Numbered from the stretch's first letter, positions 45,022 through 54,620 are shown. The stretch is DNA of 64,000 nt from Blautia hydrogenotrophica DSM 10507 (GCF_034356035.1 NZ_CP136423.1:1612001-1676000), one strand, 5' to 3'. The notes: generated from the sequence alone by a model not told the origin. Numbers and translations are program-made.

Positions 45022-45516
45022 ATGCCAAATAAAAAGACAACGGTTGCTTTTTCTGGGACCGAGGAACAGGAAGAGGCGTTGAGAAAAGTAATTGAGGAAA
45101 TGAAAGAAGAAAAAGGCGCTTTAATGCCGATTTTGCAGAAAGCTCAGGACATTTACGGATATCTTCCCAAAGAAGTCATGAAAATTATTTCTGATGAGAC
45201 ACAGATTCCAATGGAAAAAATTTATGGGGTGGCAACTTTTTATTCACAGTTTACGCTGAATCCAAAGGGGAAATATCGTATTTCTGTCTGTCTTGGAACA
45301 GCATGTTATGTAAAAGGCTCGGGTGATATCTATAATAAATTGATGGAAAAATTGGGGATTGTGGGAGGCGAGTGTACTCCTGACGGAAAATTTTCACTGG
45401 ATGCCTGCCGCTGTGTGGGAGCCTGCGGACTGGCACCTGTCATGATGATCAATGATGAGGTCTATGGGAGGCTGACTGTGGACGATATCGACGATATTTT
45501 GGCGAAATATGAGTAA
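45022..45516 (+). CDS. hydC: Electron-bifurcating hydrogenase subunit HydC (NuoE-like), set 1
   Basis: The 164-residue thioredoxin-fold [2Fe-2S] subunit of the HydABC complex. Cluster ligands lie in CLGTACYVKG and CRCVGACGLAP. It also has the GVATFYSQF motif of NuoE. HydABC couples H2 oxidation to simultaneous reduction of NAD+ and ferredoxin. A strong AAGGAGGAGG precedes the start. The next gene, hydB, starts 25 bases after the stop. Confidence 0.94.
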   Translation: MPNKKTTVAFSGTEEQEEALRKVIEEMKEEKGALMPILQKAQDIYGYLPKEVMKIISDETQIPMEKIYGVATFYSQFTLNPKGKYRISVCLGTACYVKGSGDIYNKLMEKLGIVGGECTPDGKFSLDACRCVGACGLAPVMMINDEVYGRLTVDDIDDILAKYE

Positions 45517-45541
45517 ATACACAGAGGATTGGAGGGGTAAG

Positions 45542-47440
45542 ATGAAATCTTTGGATGAATTGAAAGAAATTCGAGAACAGTATAAAGAAATTCTGGACCT
45601 TCGTATGCATGCGTCTCACAAAATTGAGGTGAAAGCAGAAGAAGGAATAGGCCATAAAAAGAAAGCGGTTCTAGTGTGCGGAGGTACCGGTTGTACTTCT
45701 TCTGGAAGCCGCAGAGTAATCGAGAGACTAAAAGAAGAAATTAAGAAACAGGGGCTAGAAGAGGATGTCTCTGTGGTAATGACCGGATGTTTTGGACTGT
45801 GTGCATTAGGGCCGATTATGATTGTATACCCAGAAGGGGCCTTTTATTCCATGGTAAAAGAGGAAGAGATTCCGGAGATCGTGGAACAGCATCTGCTCCA
45901 TGGCAAGGTGGATACAAAATATCTGTATAGTGAGACTGTGAAAGGAAATATGGTGCTCCCTTTACAGGACACTCCTTTTTATAAAAAGCAAAAGCGTGTT
46001 GCTTTGAGAAACTGTGGTGTGATCAATCCAGAAAAGATTGAGGAGTACATTGGGACTGGAGGCTATGAGGCACTCGGAAAAGTTTTGACCACCATGTCTC
46101 CAGAAGATGTCATCGAGGTGATTACAGCCAGCGGATTGAGAGGAAGAGGTGGAGCAGGGTTCCCTACCGGAAGAAAATGGCAGTTTGCCAAAGACAATGA
46201 TGCAGATCAAAAATATGTCTGCTGTAATGCAGATGAGGGAGATCCCGGCGCGTTCATGGATCGTTCTGTGTTGGAAGGAGATCCTCATGTGGTATTAGAA
46301 GCGATGGCGATTGCTGGATACGCGATTGGGGCAACCCAGGGTTACATATATGTGCGTGCGGAGTATCCAATTGCAGTGGAACGTCTGAACATTGCAATCA
46401 AGCAGGCCAGAGAAATGGGGCTGTTGGGTAAAAATCTATTTAATACGGGCTTTGACTTCGACATCGAACTGCGTCTTGGGGCAGGAGCCTTTGTCTGCGG
46501 CGAGGAGACCGCTTTGATGACATCTATCGAGGGCCATCGAGGAGAGCCTCGGCCCCGCCCGCCGTTTCCAGCAGTCAAAGGTTTGTTCGAGAAGCCTACG
46601 ATTTTGAACAATGTAGAGACCTGGGCAAATGTGCCTCAGATTATCATGAATGGAGCAGAGTGGTTTTCTTCCTTTGGAACGGAGAAATCGAAAGGAACCA
46701 AAGTGTTTGCCCTGGGCGGAAAGATTCACAATACCGGGTTGGTGGAAGTGCCGATGGGGACCACGTTAAGAGAGATTGTGGAAGAAATCGGCGGTGGAAT
46801 TCCAGGAGGCAAGAAATTTAAGGCTGCACAGACAGGGGGGCCTTCCGGTGGTTGTATTCCAGCAGAACATTTGGATGTTCCTATCGACTATGAGAACTTG
46901 ATGGCCATCGGATCTATGATGGGGTCCGGCGGGCTGATTGTCATGGATGAGGAGACTTGTATGGTGGACATTGCTAAATTCTTCCTGAATTTTACTGTGG
47001 ATGAGTCCTGCGGTAAATGTTCTCCTTGTCGTCTAGGAACAAAGCGGCTACTGGAGATGTTGGATAAAATTACTTCAGGAAACGCGACGATGGAAGATTT
47101 AGATAAGCTGGAGGAGCTATGTTATTATATCAAAGACAATGCTCTGTGTGCGCTAGGACAGACAGCACCGAATCCGGTACTTTCTACACTTCACTATTTC
47201 CGGGATGAGTATATTGCCCATATTGTAGATAAGAAATGTCCGGCTGGAGTCTGCAAGGACCTTCTCGTCTATAAGATCGATCCAGATAAATGCAAAGGCT
47301 GTACCCTGTGTGCGAGAACCTGTCCGAATGACGCCGTCATCGGAAAGGTCAAAGAACCTCATACCATAGACCCGAATAAGTGTGTCAAGTGTGGGGCGTG
47401 TATGGAAAAATGCCGTTTTGGTGCGATTTACAAGGAATAA
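45542..47440 (+). CDS. hydB: Electron-bifurcating hydrogenase subunit HydB (NuoF-like), set 1
   Basis: The flavin subunit that binds FMN and NAD(H). An N-terminal [2Fe-2S] thioredoxin-like domain (VCGGTGCTSSGSR, MTGCFGLCALGP) is followed by the NuoF core (GLRGRGGAGFPTGRKW, the NADEGDPGAFMDR motif), the ESCGKCSPCRLGT [4Fe-4S] site and a C-terminal 2[4Fe-4S] ferredoxin (CKGCTLCARTCP, CVKCGACMEKC). ATG 45542 after GGAGGGG is preferred to an upstream in-frame ATG overlapping hydC. Length 632 residues. Confidence 0.95.
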   Translation: MKSLDELKEIREQYKEILDLRMHASHKIEVKAEEGIGHKKKAVLVCGGTGCTSSGSRRVIERLKEEIKKQGLEEDVSVVMTGCFGLCALGPIMIVYPEGAFYSMVKEEEIPEIVEQHLLHGKVDTKYLYSETVKGNMVLPLQDTPFYKKQKRVALRNCGVINPEKIEEYIGTGGYEALGKVLTTMSPEDVIEVITASGLRGRGGAGFPTGRKWQFAKDNDADQKYVCCNADEGDPGAFMDRSVLEGDPHVVLEAMAIAGYAIGATQGYIYVRAEYPIAVERLNIAIKQAREMGLLGKNLFNTGFDFDIELRLGAGAFVCGEETALMTSIEGHRGEPRPRPPFPAVKGLFEKPTILNNVETWANVPQIIMNGAEWFSSFGTEKSKGTKVFALGGKIHNTGLVEVPMGTTLREIVEEIGGGIPGGKKFKAAQTGGPSGGCIPAEHLDVPIDYENLMAIGSMMGSGGLIVMDEETCMVDIAKFFLNFTVDESCGKCSPCRLGTKRLLEMLDKITSGNATMEDLDKLEELCYYIKDNALCALGQTAPNPVLSTLHYFRDEYIAHIVDKKCPAGVCKDLLVYKIDPDKCKGCTLCARTCPNDAVIGKVKEPHTIDPNKCVKCGACMEKCRFGAIYKE

Positions 47441-47455
47441 GGGAGGAGGCCAGTT

Positions 47456-49201
47456 ATGGACAGTATTAGATTAAAGATTAACGGTATAGAAGTAGAAGCT
47501 CCAAAAGGAGCCACTATTTTGGAGGCGGCGCATCTGGCAGATATCCAGATTCCTACTTTATGTTTTTTGAAGGAAATCAATGAGATTGGGGCATGCCGTA
47601 TCTGCGTGGTTGAAGTAAAGGGAGCTAAGACACTGGTGGCAGCATGTATGCATCCGGTTAGCAATGGAATGGAAGTGTGGACGAACACACCGAAGGTGTT
47701 GGAATCCAGGAGGAAAACGTTGCAACTTCTGTTATCTAATCATGATAGAAAATGTCTTTCTTGCGTCAGAAGCGGGAATTGCGAGCTTCAGAATCTGTGC
47801 CGGGAACTGAACGTGACCGACGAGACCTACTACGAGGGTGAGAGAACACCATCCGAGATTGATGATTCTGCGGCACATATGATTCGGGACAACAGCAAAT
47901 GTATTCTCTGCCGTCGTTGTACTGCTGTATGCGACAAAGTTCAGGGAATCGGGGTGATAGGTGCGAATGAGCGCGGATTTTCTACCTATATCGGTTCGCC
48001 ATATGGAATGGGATTAGGTGAGACTAGTTGTGTATCCTGTGGGCAGTGCATTGCAGTATGTCCTACCGGAGCACTTCAGGAGAAGGACTATACAGATCAG
48101 GTGCTGGCGGCGATTGCGGACCCTGAAAAATATGTAGTCGTTCAGACAGCTCCGTCGGTTCGGGCAGCTTTAGGCGAGGAATTTGGATATCCCATTGGAA
48201 CGGATGTGGAAGGAAAAATGGCAGCCGCACTTCGTAGAATGGGATTTGACAAAGTCTTTGACACAGATTTCAGTGCAGATTTGACAATCATGGAAGAAGC
48301 TCATGAGTTCCTGAACCGAGTGCAAAACGGAGGTGTTCTCCCATTGATTACTTCCTGCTCTCCGGGGTGGGTGAAATACTGTGAACATTATTTTCCAGAT
48401 TTGTTGGACCATCTTTCAAGCTGTAAGTCTCCTCAGCAGATGTTTGGAGCAGTCACAAAGACTTATTTTGCAGAGAAGATGGGCCTGGATCCAGAGAAAA
48501 TCGTATGTGTCAGCGTGATGCCGTGTACTGCCAAAAAGTTTGAGATTGGCCGTCCAGATCAGTCGGCAGCTGGTGTTCCAGATGTAGACATTGCGATTAC
48601 GACCAGGGAGCTGGCACGTCTGATTAAACGCTGCGGTATCAATTTTGTAAATCTTCCGGAGGAGACGTTTGATGATCCGTTGGGTGAGTCCACAGGAGCA
48701 GGTGTGATTTTCGGAGCTACAGGTGGTGTTATGGAAGCAGCTCTGCGCACAGCAGTGGAGACTCTGACCGGGGAGACCTTAGGAAGCTTGGATTTCGAGG
48801 AAGTCCGCGGGACTGAGGGAATTAAGGAGGCATCTTATCTTGTAAATGGCCTGGAAGTAAAAGTAGCAGTAGCTTCTGGTCTAGCAAATGCTAGGGAAAT
48901 ATTAGAGAAGATTCGTAGGGGAGAAGCAGATTATCATTTTATTGAGATTATGGCTTGTCCAGGCGGATGTGTCAATGGAGGCGGACAGCCGCAGGTACCG
49001 GCTGAGGTACGCAATTTCCAGGATATACGCGCACTGAGGGCAAAAGTTTTATACCAAAACGATACACAGAAAGCGTTGAGAAAGTCCCATGAGAATCCGT
49101 CAATTCAAAAACTGTACGCGGAATATCTGGGAGAACCTGGAAGCCACAAGGCGCATAAAATTCTGCACACATCCTATATAAAACGTGTGGTTAACGAATA
49201 G
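47456..49201 (+). CDS. hydA: [FeFe]-hydrogenase catalytic subunit HydA of the bifurcating complex, set 1
   Basis: A 581-residue H2-converting subunit. An N-terminal [2Fe-2S] domain (C36, C47, C50, C64), a His/Cys [4Fe-4S] site, a 2[4Fe-4S] ferredoxin region (CILCRRCTAVCDK, CVSCGQCIAVCP) and the H-cluster domain follow each other. H-cluster motifs are TSCSPGW (C301-S302), MPCTAKKFE and MACPGGCVNGGGQP. The L1 motif has Ser where set 2 and the monomeric enzyme have a second Cys. It ends 45 bases before the sensory hydrogenase gene, in the same operon. Confidence 0.95.
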   Translation: MDSIRLKINGIEVEAPKGATILEAAHLADIQIPTLCFLKEINEIGACRICVVEVKGAKTLVAACMHPVSNGMEVWTNTPKVLESRRKTLQLLLSNHDRKCLSCVRSGNCELQNLCRELNVTDETYYEGERTPSEIDDSAAHMIRDNSKCILCRRCTAVCDKVQGIGVIGANERGFSTYIGSPYGMGLGETSCVSCGQCIAVCPTGALQEKDYTDQVLAAIADPEKYVVVQTAPSVRAALGEEFGYPIGTDVEGKMAAALRRMGFDKVFDTDFSADLTIMEEAHEFLNRVQNGGVLPLITSCSPGWVKYCEHYFPDLLDHLSSCKSPQQMFGAVTKTYFAEKMGLDPEKIVCVSVMPCTAKKFEIGRPDQSAAGVPDVDIAITTRELARLIKRCGINFVNLPEETFDDPLGESTGAGVIFGATGGVMEAALRTAVETLTGETLGSLDFEEVRGTEGIKEASYLVNGLEVKVAVASGLANAREILEKIRRGEADYHFIEIMACPGGCVNGGGQPQVPAEVRNFQDIRALRAKVLYQNDTQKALRKSHENPSIQKLYAEYLGEPGSHKAHKILHTSYIKRVVNE

Positions 49202-49245
49202 GAAAGCGGATATTTTATAAACAAGGAAAAGGATGGGTAGCAAAG

Positions 49246-51000
49246 ATGAAGGTTATCAACTTCAAAGATGCAAGCTGTAGACACTGTTATAAGTGTGTGA
49301 GAAATTGTGAGGTAAAAGCGATATCTGTTCAGAATCAGCAGGCCAGAATCATAGAGGAGGAATGTATCTACTGTGGGCATTGTCTCGAAGTCTGTCCTCA
49401 AAACGCGAAAACCTTTGCCAGTGATCTGGACCGTATTCAGGGATTTATACGGAGAGGAGAAAAAACAGTTGTGTCCATAGCGCCTTCTTATTTGGGGTTG
49501 CTGCCTTTTGAAAAACCGGGACAGGTGGTGGGAGCTCTGAAAAAACTGGGCTTTCACCAGGTGAGAGAGACGGCAGAGGGAGCTGCGTATGTGACGGCAG
49601 AGTATGGTAGGCTCATAAGAGAAGGAAAGATGGCGAACTTGATAACTACTTGCTGTCCCAGCGCCAACAATTTGGTGGAAAAGTATTATCCTGAGCTCAC
49701 TCCGTATCTGATGCCTGTGGTCTCTCCTATGATTGCTCACGGGAGATTGATCAAAGAGATCTATGGGAGGGACACTCGGGTGATCTTTCTCGGGCCCTGT
49801 ATTGCAAAGAAGCAAGAGGCGGAAGGGGACGAAAGGGTTGCTTTCGCAGTAGACGCAGTTCTGACCTTTGAAGAGCTACTGGAATGGATGGCGCAAGAAG
49901 AGATGGAAATGGCTCAATGTCCTGATCTTCCTATGGACAATCCAAACCCCATGGTGAATCGGCTCTATCCTGTGGAAGGAGGAATTCTGGCATCTGTGAA
50001 AGCTGAGGTGAACCAAAGCGTCTATCAGTGGCTGTCTGTGGATGGCATGACTTCCTGTATGGAGTTATTTGAGGCCATGAGGAGACAGGAGCTGAACCAC
50101 TGTTTCATTGAGGTGAATATCTGTGAAGGAGGCTGTGTCAAAGGACCGGTCAGCAGCGCCAAAAATAAAAACTGGGTGGTACCCACTTTGCAGATTCAGA
50201 GACAGGTGAGGCATCGAAGCCCCTTCGTGTTTGAAGACTGGAAGGTCCCCATGGAAAAACAGTTTTCTTCTTTGCAGATACCCGTCCAGGAACCTACCAA
50301 AGTAGAGATAGACAGAATTTTGAGAAGAACAGGAAAGTACACACCGCAGGATGAGCTGAACTGCGGAGCCTGTGGCTATCCCACCTGTCGGGACAAAGCA
50401 GTGGCTGTCTACTATGGAAAGGCAGAGCTGGATATGTGCCTTCCCTATGCGGTCACAAAGGCAGAGTCCATGGCAAATGTAATCATAGACGAGACTCCCA
50501 ATTATATTTTTCTGACTGACAGGCATATGAAGATTATGGAGTGCAGCAAGAAGTGCCAGGAGGTACTTGAGATTTCCAGGGAAGAAATCCTAAAGAGTTA
50601 TCTGTATGAATACATAGATGTGCAGGATGTGGAAAAAGTCCTGAACACTAGAAGGAATATTATCAACAAAAAGGTTAAGATGGAATCTCTGGGAATTTGG
50701 GCTTTGGAGATTATTATCTATGTGGAAAAATCTGCGTCTCTGCTGGTGATGTTCCAGGATGTCTCAAAAGATGAAATTAATAAGGTGAAAAATCTTAAAT
50801 TAAAATTGGAGACGGTGGAGATGGCACAGGATGTCATCGACAAGCAGATGAGAGTTGCCCAGCAGATTGCTGGACTGCTGGGGGAGACTACGGCGGAGAC
50901 GAAAGTTACGCTGTCAAAGCTCAGGGATTCTATTCTGGACGATGGGGAGGAGGCGCAGGATGTCATTCGGAACGGACATTGCTTGGAAAAGTCTGAATAA
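49246..51000 (+). CDS. hydS: Putative H2-sensing [FeFe]-hydrogenase-like protein with PAS domain
   Basis: A 584-residue cytoplasmic protein. Domains: two N-terminal [4Fe-4S] motifs (CRHCYKCVRNCE, CIYCGHCLEVCPQ); an H-cluster-like domain with changed motifs (TTCCPSANN, GPCIAKKQE, NICEGGCVKG); a CGACGYPTCRD [4Fe-4S] domain around residue 375; a PAS domain at about 410-510; and a short C-terminal helix. This matches sensory (group C) hydrogenases such as HydS of Ruminococcus albus. Its 3' end overlaps a PP2C phosphatase gene, suggesting an H2 signal passed to the phosphatase. Confidence 0.87.
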   Translation: MKVINFKDASCRHCYKCVRNCEVKAISVQNQQARIIEEECIYCGHCLEVCPQNAKTFASDLDRIQGFIRRGEKTVVSIAPSYLGLLPFEKPGQVVGALKKLGFHQVRETAEGAAYVTAEYGRLIREGKMANLITTCCPSANNLVEKYYPELTPYLMPVVSPMIAHGRLIKEIYGRDTRVIFLGPCIAKKQEAEGDERVAFAVDAVLTFEELLEWMAQEEMEMAQCPDLPMDNPNPMVNRLYPVEGGILASVKAEVNQSVYQWLSVDGMTSCMELFEAMRRQELNHCFIEVNICEGGCVKGPVSSAKNKNWVVPTLQIQRQVRHRSPFVFEDWKVPMEKQFSSLQIPVQEPTKVEIDRILRRTGKYTPQDELNCGACGYPTCRDKAVAVYYGKAELDMCLPYAVTKAESMANVIIDETPNYIFLTDRHMKIMECSKKCQEVLEISREEILKSYLYEYIDVQDVEKVLNTRRNIINKKVKMESLGIWALEIIIYVEKSASLLVMFQDVSKDEINKVKNLKLKLETVEMAQDVIDKQMRVAQQIAGLLGETTAETKVTLSKLRDSILDDGEEAQDVIRNGHCLEKSE

Positions 51001-52132
51001 GCATGGGGAAGAGCTGTGCGGGGATATGGTAAAGATTGTCAGGACGAAGGACTCCGATATTGTGATTTTAGCAGATGGTATGGGAAGTGGAGTAAAGGCC
51101 AATATTCTAGCCACGCTGACTTCTCAGATTCTGGCCACGATGCTCTTAAAAGGAGCAAGTATTGCGTCCTGTGTGGAGACCATCGCAAAAACTCTGCCCA
51201 TCTGTCAAGAGAGAAATGTGGCCTACGCCACTTTCTCAATTCTTCAGATTTACCGGGATGGCCAGGCCTATCTGGTGGAGTACGACAATCCCTCCTGTGT
51301 CTTTATAAGAGACAGAAAGATCGTAGCCTATGAAGCCGAGGAACAGATCATAGATGGGAAAAAAATCAAGGAATATCGGTTCCAGGCGAAGGAAAATGAC
51401 TGTTTTGTACTGATGAGTGACGGCGTAATCTTCGCGGGAGCTGGGGAACTGCTGAACTATGGGTGGACTTGGGAGAGTATGGCGGAGTATACCTTGCGCT
51501 GTACCAGAAATACCATGTCTGCGTCCCGTCTGGTGAGTATGCTCTCAGGGGCATGCAATGATTTGTACGAACAACGTCCGAGAGATGACACTACAGTTGT
51601 GGTGGTTAGAACCAGAAAAGCGCAGATTGTCAATCTTCTGACCGGACCGCCAGCGGACGAGAAGGATGATGAGAGGATGGTGCGGGATTTGATGGAATCC
51701 GAAGGGAAAAAGATTATCTCCGGGGGAAGTTCTGCCAATCTCACGGCCAGAATTCTGAGAAAAGAGATTGTCACCCACGTGAACTATGCGGACCCGTTCA
51801 TTCCTCCTACGGCATCCATAGAAGGAATCGATCTGGTGACAGAGGGTGCTCTGACCTTGGCAGGGACTTTGAAGCTGCTGCAGAAGTTTGAACGGTCTGA
51901 ATTTGATGAGGAGTTTTTCCGTGAGTTGGACCAGGACAATGGAGCGTCAAAGTTGGCGAAAACCTTGATCGAAGAGTGTACACAGCTTCACCTATTGGTG
52001 GGGACTGTGGCGAACCAGGCTTACCAGAACTCAGAACTTTCTTTTGACATTAGTGTGAGAAAGAATCTTGTGACCCAGATCAAAGAGACAATGGAAAAGA
52101 TGGGAAAGACGGTTACGGTTCAATATTATTAA
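50960..52132 (+). CDS. SpoIIE/PP2C-type serine phosphatase coupled to hydS
   Basis: A 390-residue protein with the PP2C metal-binding motifs IVILADGMGSG, VLMSDGV and RDDTTVVVVR in the first 230 residues. A C-terminal domain of about 150 residues is unassigned. Such phosphatases usually dephosphorylate anti-anti-sigma factors. The frame stays open upstream, but ATG 50960, with GGAGG, overlaps the hydS end by 41 bases and gives a normal length. Coupling to hydS implies a shared pathway; the target is not in the window. Confidence 0.83.
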   Translation: MSFGTDIAWKSLNKHGEELCGDMVKIVRTKDSDIVILADGMGSGVKANILATLTSQILATMLLKGASIASCVETIAKTLPICQERNVAYATFSILQIYRDGQAYLVEYDNPSCVFIRDRKIVAYEAEEQIIDGKKIKEYRFQAKENDCFVLMSDGVIFAGAGELLNYGWTWESMAEYTLRCTRNTMSASRLVSMLSGACNDLYEQRPRDDTTVVVVRTRKAQIVNLLTGPPADEKDDERMVRDLMESEGKKIISGGSSANLTARILRKEIVTHVNYADPFIPPTASIEGIDLVTEGALTLAGTLKLLQKFERSEFDEEFFRELDQDNGASKLAKTLIEECTQLHLLVGTVANQAYQNSELSFDISVRKNLVTQIKETMEKMGKTVTVQYY

Positions 52133-52192
52133 AAAAACGGCCTGAGATGGCATCCGCGGGATATTTGTCCGCGGTACCTCTCAGGCGTTTTT
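52133..52192. terminator. Bidirectional terminator between the phosphatase and monomeric hydrogenase genes
   Basis: A long hairpin: AAAAACG..CCTGAGA pairs with TCTCAGGCGTTTTT, with CCGCGG (52154-52159) and CCGCGG (52169-52174) in the inner stem. A and T tracts flank it. Confidence 0.88.
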
Positions 52193-52225
52193 ATGTTGCA
52201 GTAAACCTTAAATGTTCCTCAGTAA

Positions 52226-53731
52226 TCAGTTTAGCTGAATATCTTCCAGTTCTTTGGGAGGGATTTTTCTGGTAGATGCGGCCACATGCTTTGCCAGAGC
52301 TCTCGAAGATTTTTTGATGTCTGCGTTGGTACCGGCGCCGCCCATACAGCCGCCTGGGCAGGCCATACCTTCAATCATACAGCCTTTTAATTTACCGGCC
52401 TTGGCGAGAGTCAGAACCTTTTTGCACTCCGCCAGGCTTTCAGCGTGCTCAATGTGGACTGAGATGTCGGGATAGTATTCTTTTAGGCAGGATTCGATTG
52501 CGCCTGCCACTCCACCCGCTACCGCATATCCGCGGCCAGCTCCCGTGGCATTGTGCAAGGAAGCCTCCCCTTCAAAAGCTTCCAAATTGATTTCTTTGGC
52601 ATCGAACATAGCGGCCAACTCCTCAAAAGTAATCACGAAATCCACATCACTGCGGATATTGGTACGGGAGGCTTCCAATTTTTTGGAGGCACACGGACCG
52701 ATAAAGACCACCTTTGCGTTAGGGTGTTCTTTCTTGATACTTCTGGCTGTGGCAACCATGGGAGTCAGCTCCCGGGAAATGTTGTCCTGCATATCAGGAA
52801 AGAATTTTTGAGTCATCATAATCCAGGAAGGACAGCAGGAGGTCAAAAGGAAAGGCAGATTGCCGGTAGCCACTTCTTTTGCGTAGTGATGGGCCTCCGT
52901 GATGGCGCCGATATCAGCGCCCAAAGCTACTTCATATACATCGCAAAAGCCCAGGGCCATAAGACCTGACCGGAATTTTCGGGGTGTGACTTTCTCTCCG
53001 AACTGTCCGATATAGGCGGGGGCTACCTCAGCGATGATTTCAGTCCCTTCCCGCAGCGCATGGGCAAGCTGGAAAATCTGAGATTTGTCCGATATGGCGC
53101 CGAAAGGACAGCTCACCATACACATACCACAGGAAACACATTTGTCATTGAGGATGGTAGCTCGTCCCTGCTGGTCACTGGTAATTGCGTTGACACCGCA
53201 GGCTCTCTCACAAGGACGGGTTTTGTGAGAGATCGCGTCATAGGGACACACAGATTTACATTTGCCACATTTGATACATTTGGTCTGGTCAATGTGAGAG
53301 TATCCGTCTACCATAGATATGGCACCTTTTGGACAAATCAGCATGCATGGGTGGGCAACACAGCCCTTGCAGATATTGCTGACTTCATATTTGTTGGGAG
53401 CGCAGGCTGCACAGGCGGAAGGAATCACCTGCATGAGCGGCGGCTCATAGTATTTTTCGTCAATATTGCTGGCCTCGATTCCTTCCGTGAGATGAACGGC
53501 ACGGTTTTCGGGCCTTAAAGACATGCCCATGGCAAGACGCACTCTCTCGCTGGCTACTGCTCGCTCACGGTAGATGCTGTCGCGGTATTTTGCTTCTTCT
53601 TCGACTATCTTGTATGGGATTGCTTCGATATCGTGAATTAAATTTTCATCTGTGGAATAAAAACCGATTTTAGCAATTTCTGTAAAAATTTGCCGGCGTA
53701 TTTGTTTGACTGGTGTGTTTAAGCCTCTCAT
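52226..53731 (-). CDS. Monomeric [FeFe]-hydrogenase, group B type
   Basis: A 501-residue ferredoxin-linked hydrogenase. A Cys-rich N-terminal region (CAACAPNKYEVSNICKGC, CMLICPKG) and further [4Fe-4S] motifs (CIKCGKCKSVCPYD, CVSCGMCMVSCP) lead into the H-cluster domain. L1 is TSCCPSW, L2 is GPCASKKLE in place of MPCxxKxxE, and L3 is GMACPGGCMGGAG. The L2 variant marks the group B enzymes common in Clostridia, whose role is unclear. It is convergent with the hydS operon and has its own AAAAGGAG site. Confidence 0.9.
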   Translation of the reverse strand: MRGLNTPVKQIRRQIFTEIAKIGFYSTDENLIHDIEAIPYKIVEEEAKYRDSIYRERAVASERVRLAMGMSLRPENRAVHLTEGIEASNIDEKYYEPPLMQVIPSACAACAPNKYEVSNICKGCVAHPCMLICPKGAISMVDGYSHIDQTKCIKCGKCKSVCPYDAISHKTRPCERACGVNAITSDQQGRATILNDKCVSCGMCMVSCPFGAISDKSQIFQLAHALREGTEIIAEVAPAYIGQFGEKVTPRKFRSGLMALGFCDVYEVALGADIGAITEAHHYAKEVATGNLPFLLTSCCPSWIMMTQKFFPDMQDNISRELTPMVATARSIKKEHPNAKVVFIGPCASKKLEASRTNIRSDVDFVITFEELAAMFDAKEINLEAFEGEASLHNATGAGRGYAVAGGVAGAIESCLKEYYPDISVHIEHAESLAECKKVLTLAKAGKLKGCMIEGMACPGGCMGGAGTNADIKKSSRALAKHVAASTRKIPPKELEDIQLN

Positions 53732-54013
53732 AATCGTATCATTTCACTCCTTTTTTCCGTTTACGCACTCTTAATCTAATCTTAACGGATACAGAAATAC
53801 TATGCAAGTTTTTTGTTGCAAACAAAGCGTAGGAGAGGACCTGAGATCATGATATTTTTATAACGAAATTGTTAATAAAACATCATTTATTAATCATTAT
53901 TTTAACAGGATCGTTAATAAAAATGAATTGTACTTTTTTTGATACAAACGCGGAAGCCCTTGATTTTAGCGGGTTTTCGCCATGAAAGAACAGAAAAAAA
54001 CTGACGGAAAATC

Positions 54014-54042
54014 TTGTGAAAAACGTAAATTTATTGTATCAT
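54014..54042 (+). promoter_or_regulatory. SigA-type promoter for hydrogenase operon 2
   Basis: TTGTGA (54014-54019), 17-base spacer, TATCAT (54037-54042), about 100 bases before hydC2. Confidence 0.72.
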
Positions 54043-54051
54043 TATTAACAA
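54034..54051 (+). promoter_or_regulatory. Rex-like operator overlapping the operon 2 -10 box
   Basis: TTGTATCATTATTAACAA has one perfect half (TTAACAA) and a partial half (TTGT) of TTGTTAANNNNTTAACAA. Its overlap with TATCAT would block RNA polymerase. Confidence 0.5.
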
Positions 54052-54140
54052 GGATATGTGAAAATTCTACAATAGACAGAAGGTTCATGAATGCAAAAAA
54101 ATGGCACTGATTTATGAATTTTTTACAAGGAGGGAAAAGA

Positions 54141-54620
54141 ATGTTAGACCAATCCTACTACAAAAAAGCAGACGAGATTATTGAGGAATACGGACGCAAA
54201 GAGTCCTCACTAATCCCAATTATGCAGGACATCCAGGCAGAGTATCGCTATCTTCCCGGGGAACTGCTGACGTATGTGGCCAAGGAGATCGGTGTGAAGG
54301 AAGCGAAAGCGTACAGCGTCGCTACGTTTTATGAAAACTTTTCTTTTGAGCCGAAGGGCAAGTATGTGATTAAGGTCTGTGACGGTACCGCCTGTCATGT
54401 GAGGAAGTCCATGCCTGTAAAAGAGGCTTTGATGAAAGAACTGGGATTAAGCCACAAAAAGCATACGACAGACGATATGATGTTTACGGTGGAGACCGTC
54501 TCCTGTCTGGGAGCTTGCGGACTTGCGCCGGCATTAAATGTGAATGATGTTGTCCATCCTAAAATGTCACCGGAGAAGGCTTTGGAGATGTTGGAAGAAT
54601 TGAGAGGTGAGAAAAAATGA
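54141..54620 (+). CDS. hydC: Electron-bifurcating hydrogenase subunit HydC (NuoE-like), set 2
   Basis: A 159-residue [2Fe-2S] subunit paralogous to set 1. Ligand motifs are CDGTACHVRKS and CLGACGLAP, and SVATFYENF is present. The ATG at 54141 after AAGGAGGG is preferred to an upstream in-frame ATG at 54114. The stop overlaps the hydB2 start (ATGA), so the genes are translationally coupled. Confidence 0.94.
   Translation: MLDQSYYKKADEIIEEYGRKESSLIPIMQDIQAEYRYLPGELLTYVAKEIGVKEAKAYSVATFYENFSFEPKGKYVIKVCDGTACHVRKSMPVKEALMKELGLSHKKHTTDDMMFTVETVSCLGACGLAPALNVNDVVHPKMSPEKALEMLEELRGEKK

Larger units (their letters stand above)
53732..54113 (+). other. AT-rich divergent intergenic region
   Basis: About 380 bases between the divergent hydrogenase genes. 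It has several GTTAATAA/TTATTAAC words (53871-53879, 53914-53932, 54043-54051) resembling Rex half-sites, including TTTTAACAGGATCGTTAATAA as an inverted pair. No gene was seen. Confidence 0.55.
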
